Source: an uncultured Pelagibacteraceae bacterium
GTDB taxonomy: Bacteria > Pseudomonadota > Alphaproteobacteria > Pelagibacterales > Pelagibacteraceae
Length of the DNA stretch: 51,673 bases
Direction of reading: 5' to 3'
Assembly: GCA_902515355.1 (NCBI GenBank)
Contig: CABXUA010000006.1
Coordinates: forward strand, 1-51,673
Positions 9,002-17,892 of the stretch are shown piece after piece; position 1 is the stretch's first letter; the number at the start of each line of letters is the position of its first letter. The notes below the pieces were generated by a model. That model had not been told where the DNA came from. It saw only the letters and a list, made by a program, of their open reading frames with translations, and did not search any database. Position numbers and translations under genes: made by a program.

Positions 9002-11563
9002 ATGAATTTACTAACAAAAACTCTTAATAAGATATTTAAAAGTGGCAATCAACAACAATTAGATAAAATAAAACCTCTAATCGTTCAGATCAATAATCAA
9101 GAATCTCACATTAGTTCCCTAAAAGACAATGAATTTAAAGAAAAAACATATCTTTTAAAAAAAAATATTAAAGAAGGTAGAGATCTTAATTCCGTAATTC
9201 CCGAGAGCTTTGCTCTAGTAAGAGAGGCTGCAAAGAGGGTTTTAGGAGAAAGACATTATGACGTTCAGTTAGCCGGTGGAATAATTTTACATAACGGAAA
9301 AATAGCTGAGATGAAAACAGGTGAAGGAAAAACTCTCGTCTCTACTTTACCTGCCTATCTGAATTCATTAACTGGAAAAGGTGTTCATATAGTTACTGTG
9401 AATGATTATCTGGCAAAAAGAGACTCTGAATGGATGGGAAAAATATATTCTTTTTTAGGATTAAAAACAGGATGTATAGTTAATGCTTTGGAAGATAACG
9501 AAAGAAAAATAAATTATGCTAACGATATTACTTATGCAACAAACAATGAATTAGGTTTTGACTATTTAAGAGATAATATGAAATATGATATATCTGAAAT
9601 GGTACAAGGCGATTATAATTATTGTATTGTTGATGAGGTAGACAGTATATTAATTGACGAGTCTAGAACTCCTTTAATCATTTCTGGAAGAGTTGAGGAC
9701 AAAAGTAATCAATATATTTCTTCAAACAATTTTATAAAAAAATTACAAAAATCTGACTTTGAAATTGACGAAAAAAATAAAAATGCAATATTAACTGATA
9801 GTGGTATAGACAAAATTGAAAAATTGTCGGTGCAAGCAGGAATTTTAAAAAATAACAATTTTTATGATCCACAAAATTTAGATTTGGTTCATCATATTAA
9901 CCAAGCTTTAAAAGCAAATTTACTTTTCAAAAAAGATACAGATTATATTATTAAAGAGGGCAAAGTTCAGATTATTGACGAATTTACAGGTAGAATTCTT
10001 GATGGAAGAAGATTTTCTGATGGTTTGCATCAAGCCATAGAAGCAAAAGAAAATGTGGAAATTCAGGAGGAGAATCAAACTCTCGCCTCCATTACATACC
10101 AAAATTATTTTAGACTCTACAAAAAATTATCTGGAATGACTGGAACTGCTTTAACAGAAGCAGAGGAATTCTTTGATATATATAAATTAAATGTTGTATC
10201 AGTTCCTACAAATAAAAAAATGATAAGAAAAGATCTGAATGATCAAATTTTTAGAACAGAAAAAGAAAAATACTCAGCTATTACAAATAAAATTATTGAA
10301 TGTAGTAATAAGGGTCAACCCGTATTAGTTGGAACTACTAGCATTGAAAAATCAGAAAAAATATCAAAACTTTTGTATGAGAAAAAAATAAAACATAATG
10401 TTTTAAATGCTAAGCAACATGATAAAGAAGCAAAAATTGTAGCTGAGGCTGGTAAAATTGGGGCAATCACAATTGCTACCAATATGGCTGGACGAGGAAC
10501 AGATATTCAGCTAGGTGGAAATAAGAATATTTTAGATAGGAGCACAGAGTCTAAAACTGAAAAAACAGCTGACAAAGAAAAAGTAAAGTCATTAGGAGGT
10601 TTGTTTATAATAGGGACTGAAAGACATGAGAGCAGGAGAATTGATAATCAGCTGAGAGGAAGATCTGGAAGACAAGGAGATCCTGGGACTTCAATATTTT
10701 ATATAAGTTTAAAAGACGAACTAATGCGAATATTCGGCGCTGAATCAATCGACGGAATGCTAAAAAAACTTGGATTAAAAGAAAATGAGTCTATTGATCA
10801 TCCTTGGATAAACAAAGCCATTGAAAGAGCTCAAGAAAAAGTAGAGGGGAGAAACTTTGATATTAGAAAAAATTTAATAAAATTTGATGACGTTATGAAC
10901 GATCAAAGACAAGTCATTTTTAGTCAAAGACTTAATATTTTAAAAGATAAGGACATCTCTACTATGTTGAATTCTTTTCTGGAAGAGTCGACAAATAATC
11001 TTGAGCAAATAAAAGAAGATTATAAAAAAAGTAACGATAAAAAAACTTATTTAGCTGCAATTAAAGGTGTTACTGGTAACGCTATAAATGATGATCAATT
11101 AATCAATATAACCTCCTATAATAAAGAGGAATTTTCGAAAAAAATCAAAAGCACCTACGAAACAAAAAAAACAGAAAGAATTAAGCTTATAGGACCAGAT
11201 CAAAACAATGATATTGAAAAAAAAATATTCTTACAAATAATTGACTTTTCTTGGAGATCTCATTTACAGTACCTTGAACAACTTAGACAAGTTATTGGAT
11301 TAAGAAGCTATGGTCAAAAAGATCCCCTATCGGAATTTAAAAAAGAAGCTTTTACTCTTTTTGAAATTTTACTAGATAGGATAAAAACCGATGTAATTAA
11401 ATTCTTGCTCAATATAAACGTAGTAGTTTCCTCAAATAAAGAAAAACAAAAATCAGATACAAAAAATATTCAAAATGATTTAAAAAAACGAAAAATTCAA
11501 AGAAATGAAAAATGTCCCTGTGGATCAGGAAAAAAATATAAACATTGTTGCGGATCTATTTAA
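9002..11563 (+). CDS. secA: Protein translocase subunit SecA
   Basis: SecA is the ATPase motor that pushes unfolded preproteins through SecYEG. The 853-residue protein has Walker A MKTGEGKT, the DEVDSILIDEARTP-like box (DEVDSILIDESRTP), the preprotein cross-linking domain, the second RecA domain with ATNMAGRGTDI and RRIDNQLRGRSGRQGD, and a C-terminal zinc-binding tail CPCGSGKKYKHCC that contacts SecB and ribosomes in homologues. Slightly shorter than the E. coli protein (901). Single gene on the plus strand. Its TAA overlaps the photolyase stop. Confidence 0.97.
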   Translation: MNLLTKTLNKIFKSGNQQQLDKIKPLIVQINNQESHISSLKDNEFKEKTYLLKKNIKEGRDLNSVIPESFALVREAAKRVLGERHYDVQLAGGIILHNGKIAEMKTGEGKTLVSTLPAYLNSLTGKGVHIVTVNDYLAKRDSEWMGKIYSFLGLKTGCIVNALEDNERKINYANDITYATNNELGFDYLRDNMKYDISEMVQGDYNYCIVDEVDSILIDESRTPLIISGRVEDKSNQYISSNNFIKKLQKSDFEIDEKNKNAILTDSGIDKIEKLSVQAGILKNNNFYDPQNLDLVHHINQALKANLLFKKDTDYIIKEGKVQIIDEFTGRILDGRRFSDGLHQAIEAKENVEIQEENQTLASITYQNYFRLYKKLSGMTGTALTEAEEFFDIYKLNVVSVPTNKKMIRKDLNDQIFRTEKEKYSAITNKIIECSNKGQPVLVGTTSIEKSEKISKLLYEKKIKHNVLNAKQHDKEAKIVAEAGKIGAITIATNMAGRGTDIQLGGNKNILDRSTESKTEKTADKEKVKSLGGLFIIGTERHESRRIDNQLRGRSGRQGDPGTSIFYISLKDELMRIFGAESIDGMLKKLGLKENESIDHPWINKAIERAQEKVEGRNFDIRKNLIKFDDVMNDQRQVIFSQRLNILKDKDISTMLNSFLEESTNNLEQIKEDYKKSNDKKTYLAAIKGVTGNAINDDQLINITSYNKEEFSKKIKSTYETKKTERIKLIGPDQNNDIEKKIFLQIIDFSWRSHLQYLEQLRQVIGLRSYGQKDPLSEFKKEAFTLFEILLDRIKTDVIKFLLNINVVVSSNKEKQKSDTKNIQNDLKKRKIQRNEKCPCGSGKKYKHCCGSI

Positions 11564-12975
11564 TTTTTCTTAATTTGTTGAAAGGCTTTTAAAGCAGACT
11601 GTCTGGCCAACTGATGATCTACAATTGGAAAAGGATAATTTTTTCCCAATTCGAAGTTTTGTATTTTATTTTTCATCTCCCATGGCTTATGAATAAATTC
11701 TTCAGGAATTTCTTTTAATTCTTTAACCCACTTTTTTACATAGCTTCCTTTTTTGTCAAATTTCTCTCCTTGAAGTATAGGATTAAATATCCGAAAATAT
11801 GGAGCAGCATCTGCACCACAACCTGAAACCCATTGCCATCCTGCTGTATTGTTAGCCGAGTTAAAATCTACCAAGCAATTTTGAAAATGTTTTTCCCCCT
11901 CTTTCCAATGTATTCTTAAATGTTTCACTAAAAAAGAAGCTGTTATCATTCTTACTCTATTGTGCATCCATCCTGTTTCATACAACTCTCTCATACCAGC
12001 ATCTACAATAGGATAACCTGTTAAACCTTTTTTCCAAGCGCTAAGAAATTTTTTATTTTCTGTCCAAGGAAAATTATCAAACTCTTTCCTTAAATTTTGT
12101 TTTAACATTTCTGGAAAATAATTTATCAGACTATAGCTAAACTCTCTCCATCCCAATTCATTAATAAATTTTCTATAACCTCTTTTCTTAACTTTTAATT
12201 TTTCGCACTCTTCCCAAACTGTTTCTACATGAATTTGACCAGAAGCCAGATAAGGTGAAAGTCTCGAGGTGCCTTTAACACTAGGTATATCCCTTTGATC
12301 TCCATAATTAATTATGTTCTCACTTAAAAATTTTTTTAAGATCTTAGAAGCCTCTTTTTCCGATGGATCCCAATATTCTGAAAATTTATCTTGCCAATTA
12401 GCTGGTTTAAAAACATCTTCTTTTTTTGAATATTCCTTTAAAAATTTACTTTTAGAGGTTCTTTTCTTTGGCAATGAATCTCTCGAAAACCCTTTATCTA
12501 AATAAATTTTTTCTGCATTTTTCCAAAATGGAGAAAATACTTTGAATGGAGTGTTGTCATTTTTTTTAACTTCATTAAATTCATTTAATACGTTCCCTTT
12601 GAAAATCTTATAGGGAATATTTTTTTTACCAAGTTTTAGTACTATTTTTTCATCAAATTTTAAGAAATCAGGTTCATAAATTTTATTCCAATAAATAGAA
12701 AAATTTTTGTATTGTAATATTTTGTCGAAAGTACTCTCATAAGAATCTGAAAGAATTACTTCTAAATTTATATTTAAATTATCAAGATCCTTTTCAAAAT
12801 TTAAAAGAGATTTATATATCCACCATTGTTTTGCTTCTCTTTTTTTTTCGAATTCTTGTTTTTTAAAAATGTAAACCACTGACACATTTTCATGATTTAA
12901 AGTAGCGTAAGTTAAGGCGTCGTTTCTTTTGACTCTAAAGTCTTCTCTTAACCAAAAGACCGCATTTTTCGTCAT
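11560..12975 (-). CDS. phrB: Class I deoxyribodipyrimidine photolyase
   Basis: A 471-residue FAD-containing photolyase/cryptochrome family member, expected to split UV-induced pyrimidine dimers with blue light. The N-terminal alpha/beta domain starts FWLREDFRVKRNDAL; the FAD/DNA-binding helical domain includes GTSRLSPYLASGQIH, ELGWREFSYSLINYFPE, and the conserved stretch NNTAGWQWVSGCGADAAPYF followed by RIFNP and GEKFD. This pattern is that of alphaproteobacterial CPD photolyases rather than DASH cryptochromes, though substrate cannot be proven from sequence. A light-repair enzyme is consistent with a sunlit surface-water habitat. It overlaps the upstream DoxX stop by 4 bases (ATGA). Confidence 0.92.
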   Translation of the reverse strand: MTKNAVFWLREDFRVKRNDALTYATLNHENVSVVYIFKKQEFEKKREAKQWWIYKSLLNFEKDLDNLNINLEVILSDSYESTFDKILQYKNFSIYWNKIYEPDFLKFDEKIVLKLGKKNIPYKIFKGNVLNEFNEVKKNDNTPFKVFSPFWKNAEKIYLDKGFSRDSLPKKRTSKSKFLKEYSKKEDVFKPANWQDKFSEYWDPSEKEASKILKKFLSENIINYGDQRDIPSVKGTSRLSPYLASGQIHVETVWEECEKLKVKKRGYRKFINELGWREFSYSLINYFPEMLKQNLRKEFDNFPWTENKKFLSAWKKGLTGYPIVDAGMRELYETGWMHNRVRMITASFLVKHLRIHWKEGEKHFQNCLVDFNSANNTAGWQWVSGCGADAAPYFRIFNPILQGEKFDKKGSYVKKWVKELKEIPEEFIHKPWEMKNKIQNFELGKNYPFPIVDHQLARQSALKAFQQIKKN

Positions 12976-13364
12976 ATTGATTTCTTATTTTCTAAATAAT
13001 AATCAAAACTGCAAATTTGAGGCTTGTTTGCGATGATTATTAATAAGCCGCCCATAATTGAAATATTTTTTAAAATGATTGTAAGTTGGGATCCATCTTC
13101 GAGAAAGTGGTAGCCATGGAAAATAACAGTTACAGTAAATACAAACAAAGCTAATAATGAAGCTACAATTTTAGTTTTATATCCTGCAATAAGTAACAAA
13201 GGAATTATTAATTCAAATGCTATAGATGGGTAAAATAAAATTTCTGGGACCCCATGGTCTGACATGTACATCATGCTCATATCTGGATTAAAAAATTTTT
13301 TTACCGCTTCAACAATAAAAAGCATTGATATAAAAATTCTTCCTAAAACTTCTACTATATGCAT
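12972..13364 (-). CDS. DoxX family membrane protein
   Basis: A 130-residue protein with four predicted membrane segments and the DoxX pattern: an N-terminal GRIFISMLFIVEAVKKFF, a Pro after a short loop, and an AFELIIPLLLIAGYKTKIVA segment in the second/third helix. DoxX-like proteins are small inner-membrane proteins, in some systems linked to quinone or thiosulfate chemistry or redox stress; no such role can be assigned here. It is one base after the TPR gene and overlaps phrB, so the three genes (TPR, DoxX, photolyase) probably share a transcript. Confidence 0.8.
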   Translation of the reverse strand: MHIVEVLGRIFISMLFIVEAVKKFFNPDMSMMYMSDHGVPEILFYPSIAFELIIPLLLIAGYKTKIVASLLALFVFTVTVIFHGYHFLEDGSQLTIILKNISIMGGLLIIIANKPQICSFDYYLENKKSI

Positions 13365-13850
13365 TTATTTTTTTTCAATTACTTCTTTGAGTTCACTATA
13401 TTCTTCACAATTGCAATCCTTCAAAACTGCTAATCGCTCTTCGGCTAAATCTAAGCGTCCAGTATTTACGTAAAGCTCTCCTAAATACTCGTTGATTCCG
13501 TTATGTTTAGGATTAATTTTTAGACCTGCTAAATAGTATTTTTCTGCATCTTCGAATTTACCTGTTTTTCGTAAAGTGAAACCTAGATAGTTTAAAATAT
13601 CTGGATTATTTCTATCTGTTTTATAGGCAGCTTGAATTTTTTCTAGAGCCACAGAGTATAATTTATTTGCTCTTTCTTTTTTATCTTTTTCCTCTAGCTT
13701 TTTAGCTCTTTTAATTAATTTTTCTGCATCCTTATAAAAATCCATATAGTTTTCACTGCTACCACTATCACTACCTGCTCCGTAAGAAGGGTTCACGTAT
13801 TGCGCAAATATAAATAAAGCTACCAATATGATTAATATGTTTTTAAACAT
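13365..13850 (-). CDS. Secreted TPR-repeat protein
   Basis: A 161-residue protein with an N-terminal signal peptide (MFKNILIILVALFIFAQYV, cleavage probably near SYG-A) and about three tetratricopeptide repeats (about 70-155), seen in NPDILNYLGFTLRKTGKFEDAEKYY and GINEYLGELYVNTGRLDLAEERL patterns. A CNCEE pair near the C-terminus could be a disulfide or metal site. TPRs mediate protein contacts, so a periplasmic scaffold role is likely; the partner is unknown. It follows tRNA-Phe by about 60 bases on the same strand. Confidence 0.8.
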   Translation of the reverse strand: MFKNILIILVALFIFAQYVNPSYGAGSDSGSSENYMDFYKDAEKLIKRAKKLEEKDKKERANKLYSVALEKIQAAYKTDRNNPDILNYLGFTLRKTGKFEDAEKYYLAGLKINPKHNGINEYLGELYVNTGRLDLAEERLAVLKDCNCEEYSELKEVIEKK

Positions 13851-13909
13851 TTTATTATTTTAGTTAAATCGTCAAAATAATCCAATGTATCAAAGGTCAC
13901 AGGTTTAGG

Positions 13910-13984
13910 TGGTGGCCTTGGTTTGAATCGCACAAACGACACATACCTTTTCAGGGTACTGCTCTACTACTGAGCTACAAGGCC
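13910..13984 (-). tRNA. tRNA-Phe (GAA), with encoded CCA and atypical D- and T-loops
   Basis: The minus strand folds into a full cloverleaf of 75 bases. The acceptor stem GGCCTTG/CAAGGCC pairs perfectly, the D-arm is GCTC-AGTAGTA-GAGC, the anticodon arm GTACC-CTGAAAA-GGTAT gives anticodon GAA, the variable loop is GTGTC, the T-arm GTTTG-TGCGATT-CAAAC, discriminator A73, and CCA is encoded. Phe identity bases G34 A35 A36, A73, G44 T45 and T59 T60 are present. Oddities: the D-loop has 7 bases with a single central G instead of GG, and T-loop position 55 is G rather than T. It lies between infA and the TPR gene. Confidence 0.88.
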
Positions 13985-13992
13985 GAGGTAAA

Positions 13993-14208
13993 TCAAAATC
14001 TAAAAGTTATCCTGCCTTTAGTCAAATCATAAGGCGTCATTTCTACCATGACTTGATCGCCAGCAAGAACTCTTATTCTGTTCTTTCTTAATTTTCCAGC
14101 AGTATGAGCCAGAATTTCATGGTTATTTTCTAACTTAACTCTAAACATAGCATTAGGAAGTAACTCTGTTACTTTGCCTTTAAATTCTAATGTTTCTTGT
14201 TTAGCCAA
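13993..14208 (-). CDS. infA: Translation initiation factor IF-1
   Basis: IF-1 (71 residues) binds the A site of the 30S subunit during initiation. The protein is the single OB-fold of the family: [24 protein letters not shown], then the conserved [20 protein letters not shown] and [14 protein letters not shown]. Full length and highly conserved. It lies 8 bases upstream of tRNA-Phe on the same strand, so both may be co-transcribed. Confidence 0.97.
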   Translation of the reverse strand: MAKQETLEFKGKVTELLPNAMFRVKLENNHEILAHTAGKLRKNRIRVLAGDQVMVEMTPYDLTKGRITFRF

Positions 14209-14255
14209 TTTTTTTTCCCTCGTAATTTTAATCTTGTATTAAGTAAAATGCAACA

Positions 14256-14699
14256 TTACAAAAACTTATGTTTTGGTTTAGTTTTACTTTCCCAGGGAAC
14301 ACCCTGATCATCAAGAGTAATATCTATAACCTCAGAATTTACCTTAATAATTGAGTCTCCAGAAAATATTACCTTAATTTCAAAAGTTTTATTAGATAAA
14401 AGATTACTTTCCATTGCTAGAAAATCCAAAAATCTTGATTTATTTTTTTGATTGATTCCTTTTGATAAAACATTAATAACATTTTCAAATTTTAAAATAG
14501 TTCTAATTCTTTTATTTTTTCTAAAAACACCTTTTTCAACATCTTCCCACATAAATCTATTTAGTTGCATCAGAAAAATTCTATTTTTTTTTAAGTTTGC
14601 TATATCCGGCGTGTGAACAATCGCATCTTGTAAGTGAGCAGATATTACTCTTAGATCTTCGTCAGTATGTGCTACAAGTTTTAAATTTTTTATATCCAT
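14256..14699 (-). CDS. DUF2948 family protein
   Basis: A 147-residue protein matching the alphaproteobacterial DUF2948 family: the N-terminal LVAHTDEDLRVISAHLQDA and RFMWED segments, and the C-terminal motif LDDQGVPWES before a Lys-rich tail. The function is unknown. It sits one base downstream of murA, where this family is commonly found in alphaproteobacteria, so the two are probably co-transcribed. No membrane segment or catalytic motif is recognisable. Confidence 0.83.
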   Translation of the reverse strand: MDIKNLKLVAHTDEDLRVISAHLQDAIVHTPDIANLKKNRIFLMQLNRFMWEDVEKGVFRKNKRIRTILKFENVINVLSKGINQKNKSRFLDFLAMESNLLSNKTFEIKVIFSGDSIIKVNSEVIDITLDDQGVPWESKTKPKHKFL

Positions 14700-14700
14700 T

Positions 14701-15960
14701 TTAAATTCTAGTTATTTTTGCACCACAGGTTTTTAATTTTTTTTCTAAATTTTCATATCCTCTGTCTAAATGGTAAATTCTATTAATTACAGTTCTATTG
14801 TCAGCGATTAGACCAGCTAACACCAAGCAAACCGAGGCTCTAAGATCTGTTGCCATAACCTCGGCACCAGATAACTTGGTAGGCCCAAGAATTTGAGCTA
14901 TATTATTTTTTGTAGATATTTTTGCACCCATTCTTTTAAGTTCAGGCACATGCATAAATCTGTTCTCAAAAATGTTCTCTTCTATTGATGAATAGCCTTT
15001 AGCTTTTGACATAAGAACCATTATTTGAGCCTGAAGATCAGTTGGAAAACCAGGATAAGGCTTTGTTTTAATTTTTGCTGATTTGATATCTAGAGATTTG
15101 TATACAATAATTTTTTTATTTTGTGATTTAATTTTTACTCCCATACTTTTTAAAACTTTAATTTCAGTATTAATTATTTTTGGAATTACATTGCTGAAAC
15201 TGATTTTTTTACCCATCAATGCAGCAGCAATTAAATAAGTTCCAAGCTCAATTCTATCAAACATAATCTTCTGTGAGACTTGACTAGTTTTAAAGGTTCC
15301 ATTAATAATAATTTTTCTTCCTTTTTTTATAGAAATTTTACAACCCATTTTTTTTAAAAACACTATTAGATTTTCTATCTCTGGTTCTAAAGCACAATTA
15401 TATAATATTGTTTTTCCTTTCGCTTGAGATGCGGCTATAATTGCATTTTCTGTTGCGCCTACAGAAATAGATGGAAACTTAATTTTACAACCAACTAGTC
15501 CATCTTTTGCGCTAGCATAAATATATCCTTCTTTTATTAAAATTTTTGCTCCAAGTTTTTTAAGAGCAAAAAGATGTAAATCAACTGGTCTGGTTCCAAT
15601 CGCACACCCTCCTGGTAATGAAACTTTTGCTTTTTTATATTTTGCAATCAATGGTCCTAATACTAAGACACCAGCTCTCATTGTTTTTACAATCCGGTAA
15701 GGAGCAACTGTAATAATTTTTTTATTTTTTTTGCTAATTTCTAAAATATTCTTGCCTTTATGTAGCTTGGTCTTTAAGCCGATAAAACTTAGTAGCTCTA
15801 TCATGGTAAAAACATCTTTTACTAATGGAATGTTTTTTAGAGTAGTTTTTTTATCATTTAAAATTGAGGCAGCCAAAATAGGTAGAGTGGCATTTTTTGA
15901 TCCTGATATTGAAATAGTGCCTGATAAAACTTTTTTTCCTTTTATAAGCAATTTCTGCAT
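14701..15960 (-). CDS. murA: UDP-N-acetylglucosamine 1-carboxyvinyltransferase
   Basis: MurA joins phosphoenolpyruvate to UDP-GlcNAc, the first committed step of peptidoglycan synthesis. The 419-residue protein shows the EPSP-synthase-like fold: GTISISGSKNATLPILAA at the N-terminus with the catalytic Lys, the active-site Cys in LPGGCAIGTRPVDLHL (the residue alkylated by fosfomycin), and FPTDLQAQ and DLRASVCLVLAGL near the C-terminus. Length is typical. The Cys is retained. Lies 11 bases downstream of dcd on the same strand. Confidence 0.96.
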   Translation of the reverse strand: MQKLLIKGKKVLSGTISISGSKNATLPILAASILNDKKTTLKNIPLVKDVFTMIELLSFIGLKTKLHKGKNILEISKKNKKIITVAPYRIVKTMRAGVLVLGPLIAKYKKAKVSLPGGCAIGTRPVDLHLFALKKLGAKILIKEGYIYASAKDGLVGCKIKFPSISVGATENAIIAASQAKGKTILYNCALEPEIENLIVFLKKMGCKISIKKGRKIIINGTFKTSQVSQKIMFDRIELGTYLIAAALMGKKISFSNVIPKIINTEIKVLKSMGVKIKSQNKKIIVYKSLDIKSAKIKTKPYPGFPTDLQAQIMVLMSKAKGYSSIEENIFENRFMHVPELKRMGAKISTKNNIAQILGPTKLSGAEVMATDLRASVCLVLAGLIADNRTVINRIYHLDRGYENLEKKLKTCGAKITRI

Positions 15961-15971
15961 TTAGAATTAAT

Positions 15972-16526
15972 TTAAACTTTAGGAAGTGTTACACCTTTTT
16001 GCTTCATGTATTTACCTTTTCTTTTTGAATAGGTTACCTCAGGTGTTTGGTTGCCTTTGATAAAAACAAATTGTGCTACACCCTCATTAGCATAAATTTT
16101 AGCTGGAAGCGGTGTAGTGTTTGAAAACTCTAAGGTAACATATCCTTCCCATCCTGGCTCAAGGGGTGTCACATTCACTATTATACCACACCTAGCATAA
16201 GTTGATTTGCCCAAACATATTACTAAAACATTTTCTGGAATTTTAAAATATTCTATGGTTCTTGCTAACGCGAAAGAATTAGGTGGAATAATACATTCTT
16301 TACCAATCTTGGTAACAAAGCTTTCTTTTTTAAATTTTTTTGGATCAACAACGCCAGAATTGACATTTGTAAAGATCTTAAACTCATTTGATACTCTGGC
16401 ATCGTACCCATAAGAAGATAATCCAAAAGAAATTTTTCCTTTTCTGGTCTGCTTAGATACAAAAGGCTTTATAATTTCATGAGTTTTGACCATTTTTTTT
16501 ATCCATTTGTCTGAAAGAACGGTCAT
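15972..16526 (-). CDS. dcd: dCTP deaminase
   Basis: Dcd deaminates dCTP to dUTP on the way to dTTP. The 184-residue trimeric dUTPase-fold protein shows the catalytic motifs [21 protein letters not shown], with Ser and Arg, and VTLEFSN, with the catalytic Glu. It also has the SYGYDARV segment. Length matches the family. Its ATG overlaps the TGA of the 37-residue ORF upstream (ATGA at 16523-16526), so translation is probably coupled. Confidence 0.95.
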   Translation of the reverse strand: MTVLSDKWIKKMVKTHEIIKPFVSKQTRKGKISFGLSSYGYDARVSNEFKIFTNVNSGVVDPKKFKKESFVTKIGKECIIPPNSFALARTIEYFKIPENVLVICLGKSTYARCGIIVNVTPLEPGWEGYVTLEFSNTTPLPAKIYANEGVAQFVFIKGNQTPEVTYSKRKGKYMKQKGVTLPKV

Positions 16527-16636
16527 GATTTATTTTTTTTAATTTTTTCCTTTAGTTTTTTTCTTTTTTTTAAATTAATTCTTAAAGCTATTCCACGCTT
16601 TAATAAGCGAGAGTCTTTTTTGGTAAAAGATCTCAT
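16523..16636 (-). CDS. Small basic protein upstream of dcd (37 aa)
   Basis: Short reading frame on the minus strand starting at ATG 16636-16634 and ending at TGA 16525-16523. The predicted peptide begins [17 protein letters not shown], continues with a run rich in Lys/Arg (15 or more basic residues of 37), and its stop overlaps the dcd start. Spacing to the upstream 64-residue gene is 7 bases. The tight spacing and lack of any other purpose for the stretch favour a real gene, but with such lysine-rich composition chance cannot be excluded. I do not recognise the family. Confidence 0.5.
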   Translation of the reverse strand: MRSFTKKDSRLLKRGIALRINLKKRKKLKEKIKKNKS

Positions 16637-16643
16637 TATAGTT

Positions 16644-16838
16644 CTATTCTTTATTTGGATTAGTCAAGTCTTCAAGAGTAATGGGTTTGTCAATATCATG
16701 CATTTTATTTTTTGGCTCTTCATTTTTACTTTGACTCATTTTTCTAGCTCGTCTCTCTTCAATTCGAGCTTTTCTCTTAGCCTCTTTTTTCATAGCCTTT
16801 TCGCCTCTGGTCGATTTATAATCGTAATGAATACCCAT
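16644..16838 (-). CDS. Small charged protein, 64 aa
   Basis: A 64-residue hydrophilic protein starting MGIHYDYKSTRGEKAMKK, with a helical Lys/Arg/Glu-rich middle (about 15-40) and an acidic tail KPITLEDLTNPNKE. A good Shine-Dalgarno (AGGAG, 5 bases before ATG) precedes it, which in this window marks real starts. Similar small charged proteins occur in alphaproteobacteria, but no function is known to me. It is followed immediately by the 37-residue ORF and dcd in one direction. The basic helix suggests nucleic-acid or ribosome contact (inference only). Confidence 0.65.
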   Translation of the reverse strand: MGIHYDYKSTRGEKAMKKEAKRKARIEERRARKMSQSKNEEPKNKMHDIDKPITLEDLTNPNKE

Positions 16839-16943
16839 TTTTGCTCCTGCATCTAATTACTAGTTTTACTTTGTTGATTGAATTTTTGCAAGTCTCTTGT
16901 ATATAAATTTTCAAATTCTATTGTTACGTGAAGCCAAGCGTTA

Positions 16944-17111
16944 TTAACTGTCCAATTTTTCAAAAAAAATAAAAATTAAAGAAATTACTACTGCTACAAT
17001 TACATCCTGAAAGGGAGTAGCTTCAGGATAAATATAATTCCACAATATTATAAGTGTCAACCAAAGAAACCACTTCATAATTTTTTTATTATTTAAATAA
17101 ATTTTTTTCAT
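16944..17111 (-). CDS. Small membrane protein, 55 aa
   Basis: A short minus-strand frame, ATG at 17111 to TAA at 16944-16946, encoding 55 residues. It starts MKKIYLNNKKIMKWFLWLTL, with a first hydrophobic segment (about 12-28), a short polar loop YPEATPFQD, and a second hydrophobic segment (about 37-50) before EKLDS. That makes a plausible two-helix hairpin protein. It starts 8 bases after the stop of the TVP38-like membrane gene on the same strand, consistent with co-transcription. An in-frame second ATG at residue 12 is an alternative start. Family not recognised. Confidence 0.6.
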   Translation of the reverse strand: MKKIYLNNKKIMKWFLWLTLIILWNYIYPEATPFQDVIVAVVISLIFIFFEKLDS

Positions 17112-17119
17112 TTATTAAA

Positions 17120-17842
17120 TTACTTTTTAAAAAATTTTTTTCTGGTAAAAAAAGATATAATTAAAATAATCAAAAATCCAAATATTGGCAAATAAATGTC
17201 AGGATTAAAAATTATATTTGAGAAACTTAAACTATCATTTTCTTCTATTAATTTTTCTAATCCGGAACCTAAAGAATTAATTATAAAAACACTTGGAAAT
17301 AAACCAAATAATGTAGCATAAAAATAATTTTTTACATTCATATCAAAAACAACTGGTAAAATATTTTGAATACCAAAAGGTAAACCGCCGCCACCTGCAA
17401 ACCTAAAAATCATAAAATAAATTAGCTCATTTTTTTTAAACAAACTTTTATACTTCTCAATTTTTTTTTCTAAATAATCTATAATAAGATTTCTAAAATA
17501 ATAATTTGCGAATAGATAAAGCAATGTACTCCCTAAAGCAAAAGATAACACTGAAATTATTGTACCAAGCCACTTTCCAAAAATAAAACCAGACATAATA
17601 GCTACTGGACCAGCAAAACCTAAAAGAAAAATCCACAAAATTGAAAAAATAAAAAAAATAAATATGATTAAAATCAAGTTGTTATTTTTTAAACTTATTA
17701 ATTCTTCGCTATTTTTCTTTATGAAACTATAATCGCTCAAATCTTTAAAATCTAAATTTCCAAAAAGAAAAACAAGCAAAACCCCAAGACAAACTATGTA
17801 AATTAAGCCTAATATTAGTTTTAAATTAATATTCATTATCAA
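17120..17842 (-). CDS. TVP38/TMEM64 (DedA-like, VTT domain) membrane protein
   Basis: A 240-residue protein with about five to six membrane segments. The VTT/SNARE-associated domain signature lies in the middle: GFAGPVAIMSGFIFGKWLGT in the first part and RFAGGGGLPFGIQNILP with the downstream SVFIINSLGSGLEKL in the second. Proteins of this superfamily include lipid scramblases and membrane-homeostasis factors; the substrate here is unknown. It diverges from rpmH over 50 bases and is followed by the 55-residue membrane protein. Confidence 0.82.
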   Translation of the reverse strand: MIMNINLKLILGLIYIVCLGVLLVFLFGNLDFKDLSDYSFIKKNSEELISLKNNNLILIIFIFFIFSILWIFLLGFAGPVAIMSGFIFGKWLGTIISVLSFALGSTLLYLFANYYFRNLIIDYLEKKIEKYKSLFKKNELIYFMIFRFAGGGGLPFGIQNILPVVFDMNVKNYFYATLFGLFPSVFIINSLGSGLEKLIEENDSLSFSNIIFNPDIYLPIFGFLIILIISFFTRKKFFKK

Positions 17843-17892
17843 ATTTTAACTGTACATGAGTAGTTTAATTAAATATATAACTTTAATTATTT

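Noticed and set aside
13910-13984. tRNA-Phe as a pseudogene
   Set aside because: All four stems pair, CCA is encoded and identity bases are kept; decay would be expected to break stems first. The unusual loops are reported as a finding instead.
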